A stretch of 64,000 bases of DNA. Source: Scedosporium boydii (Eukaryota; Ascomycota; Sordariomycetes; Microascales; Microascaceae). The translations under genes were made by a program, and so were the position numbers. The stretch spans positions 62,001-126,000 of the forward strand of contig NJFT01000084.1 of NCBI GenBank assembly GCA_002221725.1, written 5' to 3'. Of the stretch, positions 11,225 to 21,470 are shown piece by piece; within the stretch, counting starts at the first letter, position 1, and each line of letters opens with the position of its first letter. Under the pieces are notes generated by a model. The model was not told the DNA's origin. It searched no databases and saw only the letters and a list, made by a program, of their open reading frames with translations.

Positions 11225-14144
11225 CAGGGTATGAAATGTCAAAGGACACGGGATGTCAAAAGTCCGTAGTTTGGTCAAGATGGCAGGACAGTTCGTCTGT
11301 GGGGGCTCCCCGCTGGTTGTCAAGCTCGGAGGTGGCGGTACACCTTGGCAGCGTAACTGATCGACAGGGAAGACCAAATTCTGTAACGAGATCTGTTCCA
11401 AAGCGTCGACGGGAAAGCGCCTTTCCAGTCTGAGGATGGGAGGGATAATCCCGTTCGCCACCGAGGTAGCGTTGAGGCTAAATTCGACGGTGCAACGGTA
11501 TTACTGTACACTACGTAAACTACACTTGCCTAGGCCGTTATCTGTGATGTAAAGAGAAAACTTGCCTAGATTTTAGAGACACTGGCGGTCTTGAATCCAC
11601 GTGCTAGGGCGCAAGGATTCTGTTTCCTGAAGGTGCAGGGACGGCTATCCCTCGAAAGAAGGAGCTTGACACTCTCCCCCGTTGGCACTGATCCATTAAA
11701 GTCCTGGAGGCCGATTGGCCTAGCCAACTGTTTCTTAAAACCTTCCAAGTTTCCCCAGTACTACATAGTTGGGATGCATCACTCCCCAAATCTCGATAAG
11801 CTCGGCATGGACCAGGGAGGCGGCGTCGGGAACCCGGCGCATCTATTCTGGCTCCTTGGTATTCACGGAATCGAGCATACGTATGCTCAAGCTAGTCGTT
11901 GGTAGGAACTGCCTCACTAACGTTTGGCATGGGCTGTATGGTTGACTCCAGTAGAAAGATTGAAGGGGACAATCTCTCAATCAAGGAATTGTAGACTTTG
12001 ATCTGTGATTTCTTCCTCTCTCTCGCTCAAGCGTCTTTCGAAGCGAGGAATCCCGAAATCAAATTGTTGCTACGAGCTTAAATCTGCCAAGAGCGTCCAA
12101 AACCAATCAATAAGTTTCGACGATGTGAATCGAAAAGCTTGGCATCCTATGTCGCGACCTGGTCGAATGGAATCTTTGGGAAGCCCGTATCGGGGAATCA
12201 CTTGGAATAATCCCCGAATGAGCCAGCACGCAAGATATTGGTGGCTCAGATCAAAGGCAGAATGGATTGAGCCCCACCGCCGACTCCTTTTCAGGAAGTT
12301 TCCAAACACTTCAAAGTTGCTGATAGGGGACATCCAAGGACAAGTGTAGGGATCAATTGATGTTTCTGGGGCGGAGACACGCAACTGAGGTGATGCCGCC
12401 ACGGAAGCAACCTTGGAATTACGAAGTAAACAGATGAAATCAAGATTGATGAGAGTGATGGTTTGTAAGTTTCTTGGGAGGCTCAGAAGAATGGCGGATT
12501 TGAGAATGGAAAGCAACCAGATCCTTGCCGCCACTGCTTGTTTCATGCCAGTGCTCGACGTTTGAGATTGTTGTCGAGGTACCTAGCACCATGTGCGCAC
12601 ACTGTGTTTTTCCTATTAGGATTGCACCTGATTACAACTTCTGCACGATATAGGCACTGTGAACGCCAGGCTTCCCCTTTGCTTCAGGTTCTTCAGGGGC
12701 GATGGCAGGGGAAGTTCCGAGCTCCGAATTTTAAGGTAGTGGAGACCAAGGAACGGCTTTCTGCAAGATCCAATGCCGGGATGGACGAAAAGTTTAATAC
12801 TCTGTTCACCGTCCACTGTTCACTACTCGCCTGTGGGATCAGGGACAGATGAGTATTCAGAATCGCTGCCTTTTTCCACAGAAATTCTGGCAGGAGTCCT
12901 TCTCCTATTCGCGTCAGGAATATGAAATGGAGAGATGAAAAGCGAGATTGCAATGTAAGCGAAAACCATGCACCAAGACGCTTGGCTTGTCGATGCTCAA
13001 GGGTAAGGGTCATGGCGAAGTAAAATAGAGTCGCTGTGCAGTGTATAGTAATCTCCTCTCGTTGCATTTTGTATCCAAGGATTACTTTTAAGAGCAAGGA
13101 AGCTTGGTGAAGTCAAAGTCTGAGCGACTGCCTCATTAGGCAATTGTACAAGGGCACCCAAAATGCTAAACACGATCCGAGACGATTCTTGTCAGAGCGA
13201 CCCCGCGCCCAGCCCATGCAAACCTTGCTGTGGCTACGACTTCGTACCTTTTTTTTTAGCGGCTCAACTCTAACCCTGCAGCATTGAGGGCTACGGCGAT
13301 GGTCTGGAATCTGGCCCCCTTCACTAAGCGGGAGGGCGGCTCTGTCCATCTTGGGTCGTCGAGAGCTCTGAAGAAGGGGGTGTAACTTAAAGTTCACCAA
13401 TGATGAACGGCGAAGAAACACGACTTGGCCGGGGTACCTCTCGGAGTACCTCGATCCCGCCTCGGCATCCACGCCCGAAGTCACCCTCGACAACCAAGTA
13501 CGAAGTACCTCCCAACGTCACTTCGTCCCTTCACACACACACTCTCACTCACACACACCCATGATACGCCGCATGGAACATCGGCTCCCCTGCTTTCCTT
13601 CAACCGCTGCATCAAAACCGAAAAGCCATGGCATTGCTACCACCACTAGGGTTATTCGGACGTACCTGGCCCCGAGCGTCATCCCCACCATGAGAAGCAG
13701 GGAAGATTGACTGGCCTTGTTTCGAGACTTCACCCACACACCCCCCCCTCTCCCCTTTTGGGTCCTTCGGTCCCATCAGACAAGGGACACTGGAGATCGT
13801 CATGCTCCCCCGATTTAAGCCGGCCCATTCCCACCTCCCACCGTGAAGGCGAAAGGGAATCTTGTTTCTTTCTTCCCATTTCTCTTCTTCAAGTCGTCGT
13901 CGCCTGTGTGTGTCGTTCATTTCTTACGCACTTTCGTTCTCCTTCCTCCTCCGGTGTTTCCTATTATTCAATTCTCCCCGAGCAGGACCTCGACCATCCA
14001 GAACAAAACCTTTCCAACATTTTCGATTAAACTCAAGTCTCTCACTTCTTCGGCGCGGACCGATAATCGTTTCTCTCGTGTTTTCCTTCGTACGATTTCG
14101 TTTTTCTTTTTTACAGCTCAAATTCTTAATCTACAACCATCAAG
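11225..14144. other. Gene-poor 2.9 kb, then long leader of cupredoxin gene
   Basis: I find no ORF with recognisable content between 11225 and about 13400. Several 60-158 codon frames exist on both strands but lack motifs and coherent codon use. From about 13500 the plus strand becomes C/T-rich with CA/CT repeats (13532-13560) and long pyrimidine runs up to 14144, as expected of the promoter and 5' UTR of a highly expressed gene. No RNA gene was recognised. Confidence 0.5.
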
Positions 14145-15505
14145 ATGAAGTTCTCGAACGCGTTACAACTCCTTCTTGCTCCCTTGGCCGTTGCCAAGTC
14201 CGCTCGCACTAGCAGGCAGATTAGGAGGGATCCCAACGTCGGCGCTGCTAGTGTTGGTGGTGTTGCCGGCGTTGGTGGTGTTGCTGGCGTCGGTGGTGTG
14301 GCTCCCGTCGGTGGTGTCGCCGGTGTTGGCGGGATCGGCGGTGTTGGCGGTGTCGTTGGAGGCGTCGGTGCTATTGGAGGCATTGGTCTCGGTGCCATCA
14401 GCGGCGTCAACGCCGTCATCGTCTGGGTTAACCAGGGTGGCGGCCTTCCTCCCACCACTCTCAACCAGCAAGTGACCGTTACTCAGACCGTCACCGTCCC
14501 CGCGGGCGCTGCTCCCACCGCCATTGCTGGCCTCGACGGTGTCTCCACCACCATCCAGCCCGGTGCCAGCGGTGTCATTGCCGGCACCGGTGCCACCCAC
14601 TCCGTCGATGTCGGTGGTCCTCAGGGTCTCTCCTTCTTCCCCCAGGAGGTCGCCGCCAACGTTGGTGACATGATCATCTTCACCTTCTACGGCCAGAACC
14701 ACACCGTCACCCAGTCCGCTTTCGACACCCCCTGCGACCCCCTCGCCGGCGGTATGGACTCCGGCTTCATGGCCAACCCCGACAACACCATTGTCCCCCC
14801 TCCCCAGGTCGCCATGCAAGTCATGACCACCGACGCCCTCTGGATGTTCTGCGCCCAGGGCAACCACTGCGGCCGCGGCATGACCTTCTCCATCAACCCC
14901 ACCGCCGCCAAGACCCACGCTCAGTTCCAGGCCAACGCCATCGCCCAGCGCGGAGGTGACCTCCCTGGCACCGCCATCACCGGCGGAACCGGCGCTGCTC
15001 CCGCCGACAACGCCGCCCCGGCCCCTGCCCCCGCGGCTCCCGCTCCCGTCGACCCTGCCTCTTCTGCTGTGGGCTCGGTTGACCCTGCCGCCTCATCGAT
15101 TGATGTCGCCGCGCCTGCTCCCATCAGCCCCTCCATCGCCTCGGGTTCCATTCCCATCGCTTCTGCTCCCGCGTCCGTCGGCAACAGCGCTACCCTTGGT
15201 GGAGGCATCGTTATGGGCCAGGGCACCATCGGAGCCGATGGCTCTTGCCAGTGCGCCGTTCAGTGCGCCGGTGGCGCGTTCCCTGACCCTGCTACCCAGG
15301 GTCTCAACGCTTTCGGTGGTGTTGCCGGTTAGTTTACTCCTTCACTCTTACAAATCACAAAAAAAAAAAACCACCCGACTGACAAATTACAATAGGCACG
15401 ATAGACATGAACTCTGCTGGTGTCGTTGCTGGTGCTGCTGCGCCCGCCGCGCCCGCTCCCGCTTCCGCTCCCGCTCCCGCTCCCGTCACCCCTGCCCGTC
15501 GCTAA
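14145..15505 (+). CDS. Secreted cupredoxin-like protein with Gly repeats
   Basis: Two exons (14145-15327, 15396-15505) give 430 aa. Domains in order: signal peptide (1-18, MKFSNALQLLLAPLAVAKSA region), a dibasic RQIRR site (about 24-28) that could be a Kex2 cleavage point, a Gly/Val/Ala repeat block (about 37-82), and a cupredoxin fold (about 145-255). Likely type I copper ligands are H186 (QNHTV), C236, H241 (FCAQGNHC) and M246 (GRGM). A Pro/Ala/Ser-rich tail follows (about 280-345), then a Cys pair (CQCAVQC) and a final Ala/Pro repeat. No hydrophobic C-terminal GPI signal is present. Fungal extracellular serine/glycine-rich cupredoxins are abundant surface proteins of unknown role. The codons are strongly C-ending, suggesting high expression. 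The intron runs GTTAGT to CAATAG. Confidence 0.9.
14247..14390 (+). repeat. In-frame Gly-Val-Gly-Gly coding repeat
   Basis: Degenerate tandem units of about 15-18 nt encode repeated VGGVAG / VGGIGG pentamers-hexamers inside the cupredoxin gene. Frame is kept throughout, so copy number can vary without breaking the protein. Confidence 0.85.
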
Positions 15506-16441
15506 GCGTCGAGTGGTTTGGTTTTTTGTTGAAGGAGCATACTTCCCTTTGTAGATTTTCATGAAAACACACAAAAAAGGAAAGCCAAGAGAACACCTTT
15601 CTCCCGTCGGAAGGAAAAGGGGGAGTCCGAAGACATCATTCCCAGAATGATGTAAACAGGGCCGTTTTCCGCATCCCTTTTCTCTTTCTTCCTCCCCCTC
15701 CCTTGGCTCTCTCCCGAGAGTCGAGCACTTGGGTTTCTTGATTCCCCTCCTCATCTTCTCTCGCTTCCCCGCGAAAATGGAAAGGGTTATATATATTATA
15801 TGACTGGTTCGTATTGTTTTTTTTCTGGATGCGATTAATAGGAATTCATAAATGGATCTTTTTCGTTCTGAAGAACCCCCCCTTTTTTTATCGCGCCTTT
15901 TTTATTTCAGATTCCCCTGGTGGAAAGGGGGGTGGGTTGGTGTTTTATGCATTTTTTTTTTCTTATTTTTAAGTCGAGAGGAGAATAGACGACGACTGCT
16001 TTGAATGAAGAAAATTGTCCTAAAATTCTTCGTGTCGTAAGAAAATAATTCGTTCGTTGTGAGATGAGTCTTGACTGAGAGATATGATCGCCACCCAGGA
16101 TCTGGCTTGGCGCCAGGAGCTCGAACTCGCCCCTTAATAGTGAGGAGAGAAAAGAGATCTGTCAAGGAGGATCCTACCGCGCATTCACAGCGAGAAGACA
16201 AAGAATTGAGGTATCATTTAGTCATTGAAACTTGTATAATGTAAACTTGCCGAAATACACCAAAAACTCCTTCGCTTCATCCACAATCCAGTTCTTCTGC
16301 TGCCAAAGCTACCCAGGAGAAATAGGAGATCGGACCGCTAGATTCCCTACATCCTGGCGAACTCGCGACACTGCATCGTGTGAGAGGATAGTGAGCTGGG
16401 TGAGCTCGAGCCTCGAGCCTCGACTCTAATGGGCTGGATCA
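15506..16441. other. Intergenic, 3' regions of two convergent genes
   Basis: About 940 bases. It contains A- and T-runs, an AT-rich tract near 15790 and no supported ORF. Both flanking genes end here. Confidence 0.5.
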
Positions 16442-17118
16442 TCATTTCTTGGCTCCTTCAGCAGCCTTCCTGGCCTCAGCTATAACATGGAATCACATGG
16501 TTAGTACCCTGACCACCGTCGCTTCATGGTTTTTTCAAAGCAAGTTAGGCATAGAGAGAGATATGAGCTTGGCCTCTCGTCTCGTCTTCGTCCTCTCTTC
16601 GTGAGCGAGGAGGAAGAGAAAAGAGGTGATGAGAACGGAGTGGCCTCCCATTTTCCCTTCTTCTTCTTTCTGCCTTGGTTTAGGGCTTAAGGAATCCTAG
16701 ATGTAAGCTTACCAGCAGCCTGCTTCTGGCGCATAATCTCAGCGGCCTTTTCCTTGGCGTTCTGCATCTGGGTACCGCTCATGGTGTTGCCTTTTTTCTG
16801 TGCGTCCGAGTGAGTTAGGAAACGGTATTTCCAAAACAATTATCAGAAAGAACCTGGTTGGGGCGCGCCGGAGGGCCCTCGCCTCGCGAACTGGGAGAGG
16901 CCGATGGTGTAGGGGTTAGGTGTTGAGGCCGCCTGGTCATGGAGGGGAGATCTCGCATGGCTTCCTTCTCGGAGAAGGAATAAACGGGATAAAAAATGAT
17001 CGCGACTCCAGAAACCGTAATCCACCCGGATGGATAAATCGAGGGGCTAACATACCTGGGCAGCCTGCTTCTTAAGGTTGGCCTCGCGGGCCTTCTCACG
17101 CTGGTTACCACGGGACAT
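16442..17118 (-). CDS. SERF/4F5-family small protein (61 aa)
   Basis: Three exons on the minus strand (17118-17056, 16797-16713, 16479-16442) give 61 aa starting MSRGNQREKAREANLKKQAA and ending AEGAKK. The N-terminal RGNQREKAREAN..K block is the signature of the small EDRK-rich factor (SERF / MOAG-4 / 4F5) family. These are highly charged proteins that bind RNA and, in animals and yeast, speed amyloid formation of aggregation-prone proteins. The donors are GTATGT and GTAAGC and the acceptors CACAG and TATAG; all joins keep frame. The introns (258 and 233 nt) are longer than most in this window and dwarf the exons, so automated callers may miss this gene. Confidence 0.88.
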
Positions 17119-17886
17119 GATGTTCTCGAAATTAGGCAATATAATGTTTTCGTGGGCAGAGAAGAGGTTGGGTTGGGAGGAAGGGGAATCAATGTTATGC
17201 GGGCGCGTAAAGATGTGAGGTTGTGAAAAAGAGAAATCAATGGAAAGTCAAGCGCAGGAGTTAGAGACAAGTCGTGTCCTGGCGGCGCTTGCTGACTGGG
17301 GCTTTAAGTGTTCGTCGGACGAGGGCACAGTGGCGGGGGCACAGTGAACCTGGGATTGAGGCTGTGCGCTGGGACAACGCAAGTGTAGAAGTACTCAGTG
17401 ATTTACTTGACAGATTATGCAAATCGATGTCAATTCAACATGCACTGGAGGCAACCCGGCTGTGGGCATCGTGGCGAACAAAAGGAGAATTCGCACAGTG
17501 TAACTTCAGGTTGTACCTGCCAATACAAAATACCTTCAATTATCTCAGGAATGAATAGTAAGACGGCATTTGAACGACGGAATTGATGAGCCGTCAGCTC
17601 CAAGTCTCTCAGTCTCGTGTCTTGTATGTTGCTATTTCTGCTTTTCTGCCCGCAGCGGCTCTAGACCAATCGACGACAAAGAACTTCGCCTGAAGAAACA
17701 ATGCTCATCTCGAATTTCATCCCGCGAAGGCGCTAATCCCCTTGGCGTGAGATAGCCGCCTGACCAGAAGAGACGCTTGGAGATTCAATCTTTGAGATCT
17801 TGCCATATTAGCCGCCCGGTGGATATTATTAGCCCGAGTCCCTGGCATCATTCGACTGAATCGACAGCGAGGTCCCGAAAGAAAAC
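17119..17886. other. Intergenic, promoters of SERF gene and HeLo-HET gene
   Basis: This gap separates two divergently transcribed genes. Only chance ORFs are present, and I see no repeat or RNA gene. Confidence 0.5.
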
Positions 17887-20800
17887 ATGGCCCACCTTGG
17901 GATTCGCAGAGCTCTTGGTCAACTGGATCTTCTAGGACTCTTCTCAAACTCCGTACGGGAGTTTGACATCGTCGTCACTTGTCGAAATCCGGGGCCGGAG
18001 TTCACTCTTCTATGTACGAAAGTATGGACCGGGGGTAGCTTACTTATGTATACTATTTTCCAAGTGATAGTTAGTCGAGTCTGACCGAGATTGCATTCTA
18101 GCTGTCCTTGCAGAGACTACGACTTCTCGCCTGGGGCGAAGCTGTCGGACTGCTCCCGAGTCCGGACGGAACCAGCCCGCGCGATGAAAGACAGAAACTC
18201 CCAGCAGAGATACAGAAAAGTTTAGAAGAAAGCCTAATCAATCTCAGTCTCGTAATCATGGATGCCGAAGTCTTCACCGAGAGGTTCCAGCTCGGAGGCG
18301 ACGTGCCGGAGAGGGAGAGGGACGCCCAGCGAGCAGCCGCCGTGTCTGTCGGCCTGCCTGTATTTCAATCAAGGTTCGAAGCGTACAAAGAACGCATTTG
18401 GAGACACAGCCAGAGGGAGCAATCTTCGTGGGTCGTCAGGCGATGGTCCGTGTATGATTTGTCCATGTTTGCGACCGCCGTCGATAAGATCAAGTGCTCG
18501 CTCGACGCACTTGAAGGTATTACTAGCTGTTTGGGAATTCTCGAAGAGCAGGAACGCCTCCTTAGACACGAGATTGAACTGGTCACAGATGAGGCCAACC
18601 TCCGGCTCCTAAACCGGGTCTCATCCCTCGAAGAGTCGTCACCGGTTCTGTCAGTCGTCTCAAACGTTGTCAACAGTGCCTTGAGAAGCTTTGCCGAGCT
18701 CAAAGGACCGAAAACGTCCCCTGTGCATCAGATGTATCGGACAAACCTGGGTGCCACCTCGCCCGTTGAAGAAGTTAGTATCTCAGGGACGCAGAAGAAA
18801 GACTCATCAATCCAGGTGTCCAGCATGAGTAGTAGGAGCGGTGAGAGAAAAGTCAATCTAGACACCCGTCTACTCGATCAAACCGATCTTTGCGAAGCGT
18901 GCCGTATTATCACCTTGCCGATGCTCGTCAATGGATTTCGGCATCCTTTAGATTTTGAGCAGGTCCAGAAATCCAAGGACCACTGTCGGTTCTGCGCGCT
19001 CCTGGGAGATGCTTACGACACGCAGACATGCATCAATCAAAAGAATCTACCTTGCGATAAGATCCATCGCGATCGGTTGCAGTGGGCATTAGAGTCCGTC
19101 GGGCCTGGTGTTCGATTTGGAATGTTCAAGCTTGATTCTGGCCATTACGGTAGGGCCATCCGGATCTACTCCTTGGAAGGTATGCTTCTCTTTTTCTGGC
19201 TGGCAAAACCCTCTTCAAGCTTCCCATACAGCCTGATGGGTTGGGAAGAGCTAAAATATATGCAAGGATAGAATCGAGTTTGTTCAGTCATGGCATCTTC
19301 ACGCAAAGAGATTTGCAAGCTGCCTCTTCTCCCCGCAACCTCCGCCTACTACGTAACTGGCTTGATGAATGCCGTCTGACTCACGACGAGTGTCAGCGCG
19401 GCCGGTATTCCGGGGAACAGTTCGATGATGTCTCTGGTTCTGCGACACTTCCCTTCAGGGTTATTGATGTGGGGCCCAGCGACGGATCGGAAGCACCGCG
19501 CCTGGTGACTACATCCTACCAGATGACAGGACGATACTTGACACTCAGTCACTGTTGGGGCAAGATACAGCCTACGAGGACGACCAAAGAGACCGTGGTG
19601 GCGTGGCATTCGGAGCTTCCTCAACAGCCACTATCCAAGACCTTCCAGGATGCAATCCGCCTCACGAGGGAGTTACGTGAACGGTTCCTTTGGATCGACT
19701 CTCTTTGCATCGTCCAGGATGATGTTAGCGACCTCGACGTGCAGATAGGACTCATGGGAACAATATTTGAGAAATCGTACTGTACAATAGTGGCTGCTGA
19801 CGCGAAAGGGCCCGGCGGAGACTTGCCTGACCGAGGCTTGTTCCTAAGTGGAGGGGACGACGCCCGGACGCCCCTTCTATGGGTGAGGCATCCATTTCTT
19901 GCATCCGAGTCACGATTTGACAACCCGTACGATATGGAGGCCACTCAACCACCTTCAAAAGATGAAATGCAGCCGGTCTTCATGGACAAACTTCCCGTAA
20001 ACGAAAGCGATATTTTCTCATTACAGCTCGAAAAGAAAGCGTGGTATTCTCGCGGATGGGTCTTCCAGGAGAAGGAGCTTTCACGTAGATGCATATTTTA
20101 TACCGAGGAGACACTTGCGTGGAGGTGCAATCGATACTGGGATACAGAACAGATCGGTGTCCCCGAACGACGCACGCGAGCCTCCGCGCTCAGCCTAGAG
20201 GCCAGCACTATCGGTGGCTTTACTTACGGGATCCACTATGCTGCGAGGAAAGTATGGCAAGCGGCAGTCGAGGAGTACAGCAAGAAGAACTTGACTTACA
20301 TTTCCGACAAGGGCAAAGCAATTCAGGGTTTGGAGGAGCGGATGGCTGCCCGCTGCGGGGCCACATTCCGATTCGGACTCCTTGACTTTGGGCCCGAGGA
20401 CATTCTACTCTCCCAGTTGCTCTGGATTCCGGACGTCGCGCGTAGCAGCCGGCTGGGTGGTGACCCCAACTTCCCCTGTCCGTCGTGGAGTTGGATGGCG
20501 GTGGAGGGCCCGGCAAGATGGACCGCTAACGAATGCCTGGCCCACCCCGAAGGGCTCTCGGAGGTCAGTTTTGGTGAGGTTACGGCGGATGGCCGACAGG
20601 TACTCCGAATCTCCGGGCCGTGCCAAGCTATCAGGATTGGTTCTGCTATTAGCGAAATTCCTCGCTTCACGCAGTATGAAAGGTGGCCGCCGGAGATCCA
20701 TTTCGGGTGGACGGAACTCGCATTGGATTCCGGGACAAACACGATGCGATCGGCAGTCGACGAGGAAATTCTCGGGTGGGTCATCTTGGACACCAAGGAG

Positions 20801-21037
20801 GACTTGCAGACGGCCGAGATTATGGCAGCTCCGCTGTTGCAGTATGTGAGGCTGGACGATGAGACTGAATCGGTGTGTGTTGACTTTTTGGCATTAGTTA
20901 AGGTCTCTGGGCAGACAAATCTGCCTATGTCTTCTGGTGCCCCCGAGGTCTATCGCCGCGTCGGCAGAGGAAGAGTTCTTAGGTCGGCCTTTGCCTGGCT
21001 GGAAGGCTGCTATAGGCACGATGTTGCCGTCGTGTAA
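17887..21037 (+). CDS. HeLo-HET fusion incompatibility protein (992 aa)
   Basis: Three exons (17887-18021, 18102-19179, 19272-21037) give 992 aa. Residues about 1-235 match the HeLo domain of HET-S-type cell-death proteins: a hydrophobic start with LLGLFSNSVREFDIV, then LSLQRLRLLAWGEAVGL. A linker holds paired cysteines, CEAC (about 309-312) and CRFC (about 340-343), spaced as in many HET proteins and possibly metal-binding. The HET domain follows, with YLTLSHCWG (about 493), LWIDSLCIVQD (about 544-555), and RGWVFQEKELSRR (about 665-677). In known systems HET domains trigger cell death when non-self is detected, and HeLo domains disrupt membranes; acting together here is inference. Exon 1 is needed to start the HeLo domain. 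Introns run GTATGG-TCTAG and GTATGC-GATAG and keep frame. The gene looks intact. Confidence 0.92.
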
Positions 21038-21382
21038 ATCTCCAACGTCTATTTTCTCTTCTGCTGGCGAAGAAATATCTCCCTTGACTAACGGAATCCT
21101 CTGTTCTGTACTTGAATTTCTTGGGAGCATAGAAATTTCTTCGTATTACACGATACCTATGATTAAACTCCATTATGATGTTTATCTAATAGTATCTTCC
21201 GCACTTGTTCCCTGGAATAACTCCGAGATTGCGGCTTTTAAACGCTAATTCAATCTGCGACGAGGAAAGGAACCGGGCCAAGGGCGTATCTACAGAGTCT
21301 CTCGCTCTCCCGAGTCTCTCGGTTTACATCTCGGGGCTGTTAAAATCGGCGCTTTCAAGTTATATCCAACATCAATCGGATA
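21038..21382. other. Short intergenic spacer to tRNA
   Basis: AT-rich 3' region of the HeLo-HET gene and 5' flank of the tRNA. No ORF is supported. Confidence 0.5.
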
Positions 21383-21470
21383 CTCCCGATGGTCTAGTTG
21401 GTTCATGACATCTGACTGTAATGGCAACAGTTCAATCAGAGGGTCACCTGTTCGATTCAGGTTCGGGAGA
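21383..21470 (+). tRNA. tRNA-Tyr(GUA) with 13-nt intron
   Basis: The sequence folds into a full cloverleaf. The acceptor stem is CTCCCGA (21383-21389) with TCGGGAG (21463-21469) and discriminator A at 21470. The D arm pairs GTC with GAC and has GG in the loop. The anticodon stem is TCTGA (21411-21415) with TCAGA (21436-21440). The T arm is ACCTG-TTCGATT-CAGGT (21446-21462). The 20-nt anticodon loop leaves a 13-nt intron (21422-21434) at the canonical position after base 37, giving anticodon GUA (21418-21420). The C1-G72 pair is the eukaryotic tyrosine identity pair. The A box is about 21390-21400 and the B box about 21450-21458. A run of ten T (21475-21484) is the RNA polymerase III terminator. 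Confidence 0.95.

Noticed and set aside
12070..12546. 158-codon minus-strand frame in the SMN-cupredoxin gap
   Set aside because: Composition and codons look random, and there is no domain, conserved motif or flanking splice structure.
14163..14918. 251-codon minus-strand frame opposite the cupredoxin gene
   Set aside because: It is a shadow of the C-rich codons and Gly repeats on the plus strand; the plus product has a signal peptide and copper ligands.
16085..16200. tRNA-like GAGCTCGAACTCGCC segment
   Set aside because: No acceptor, D or anticodon stems can be built around it on either strand; the pairing is a chance palindrome.
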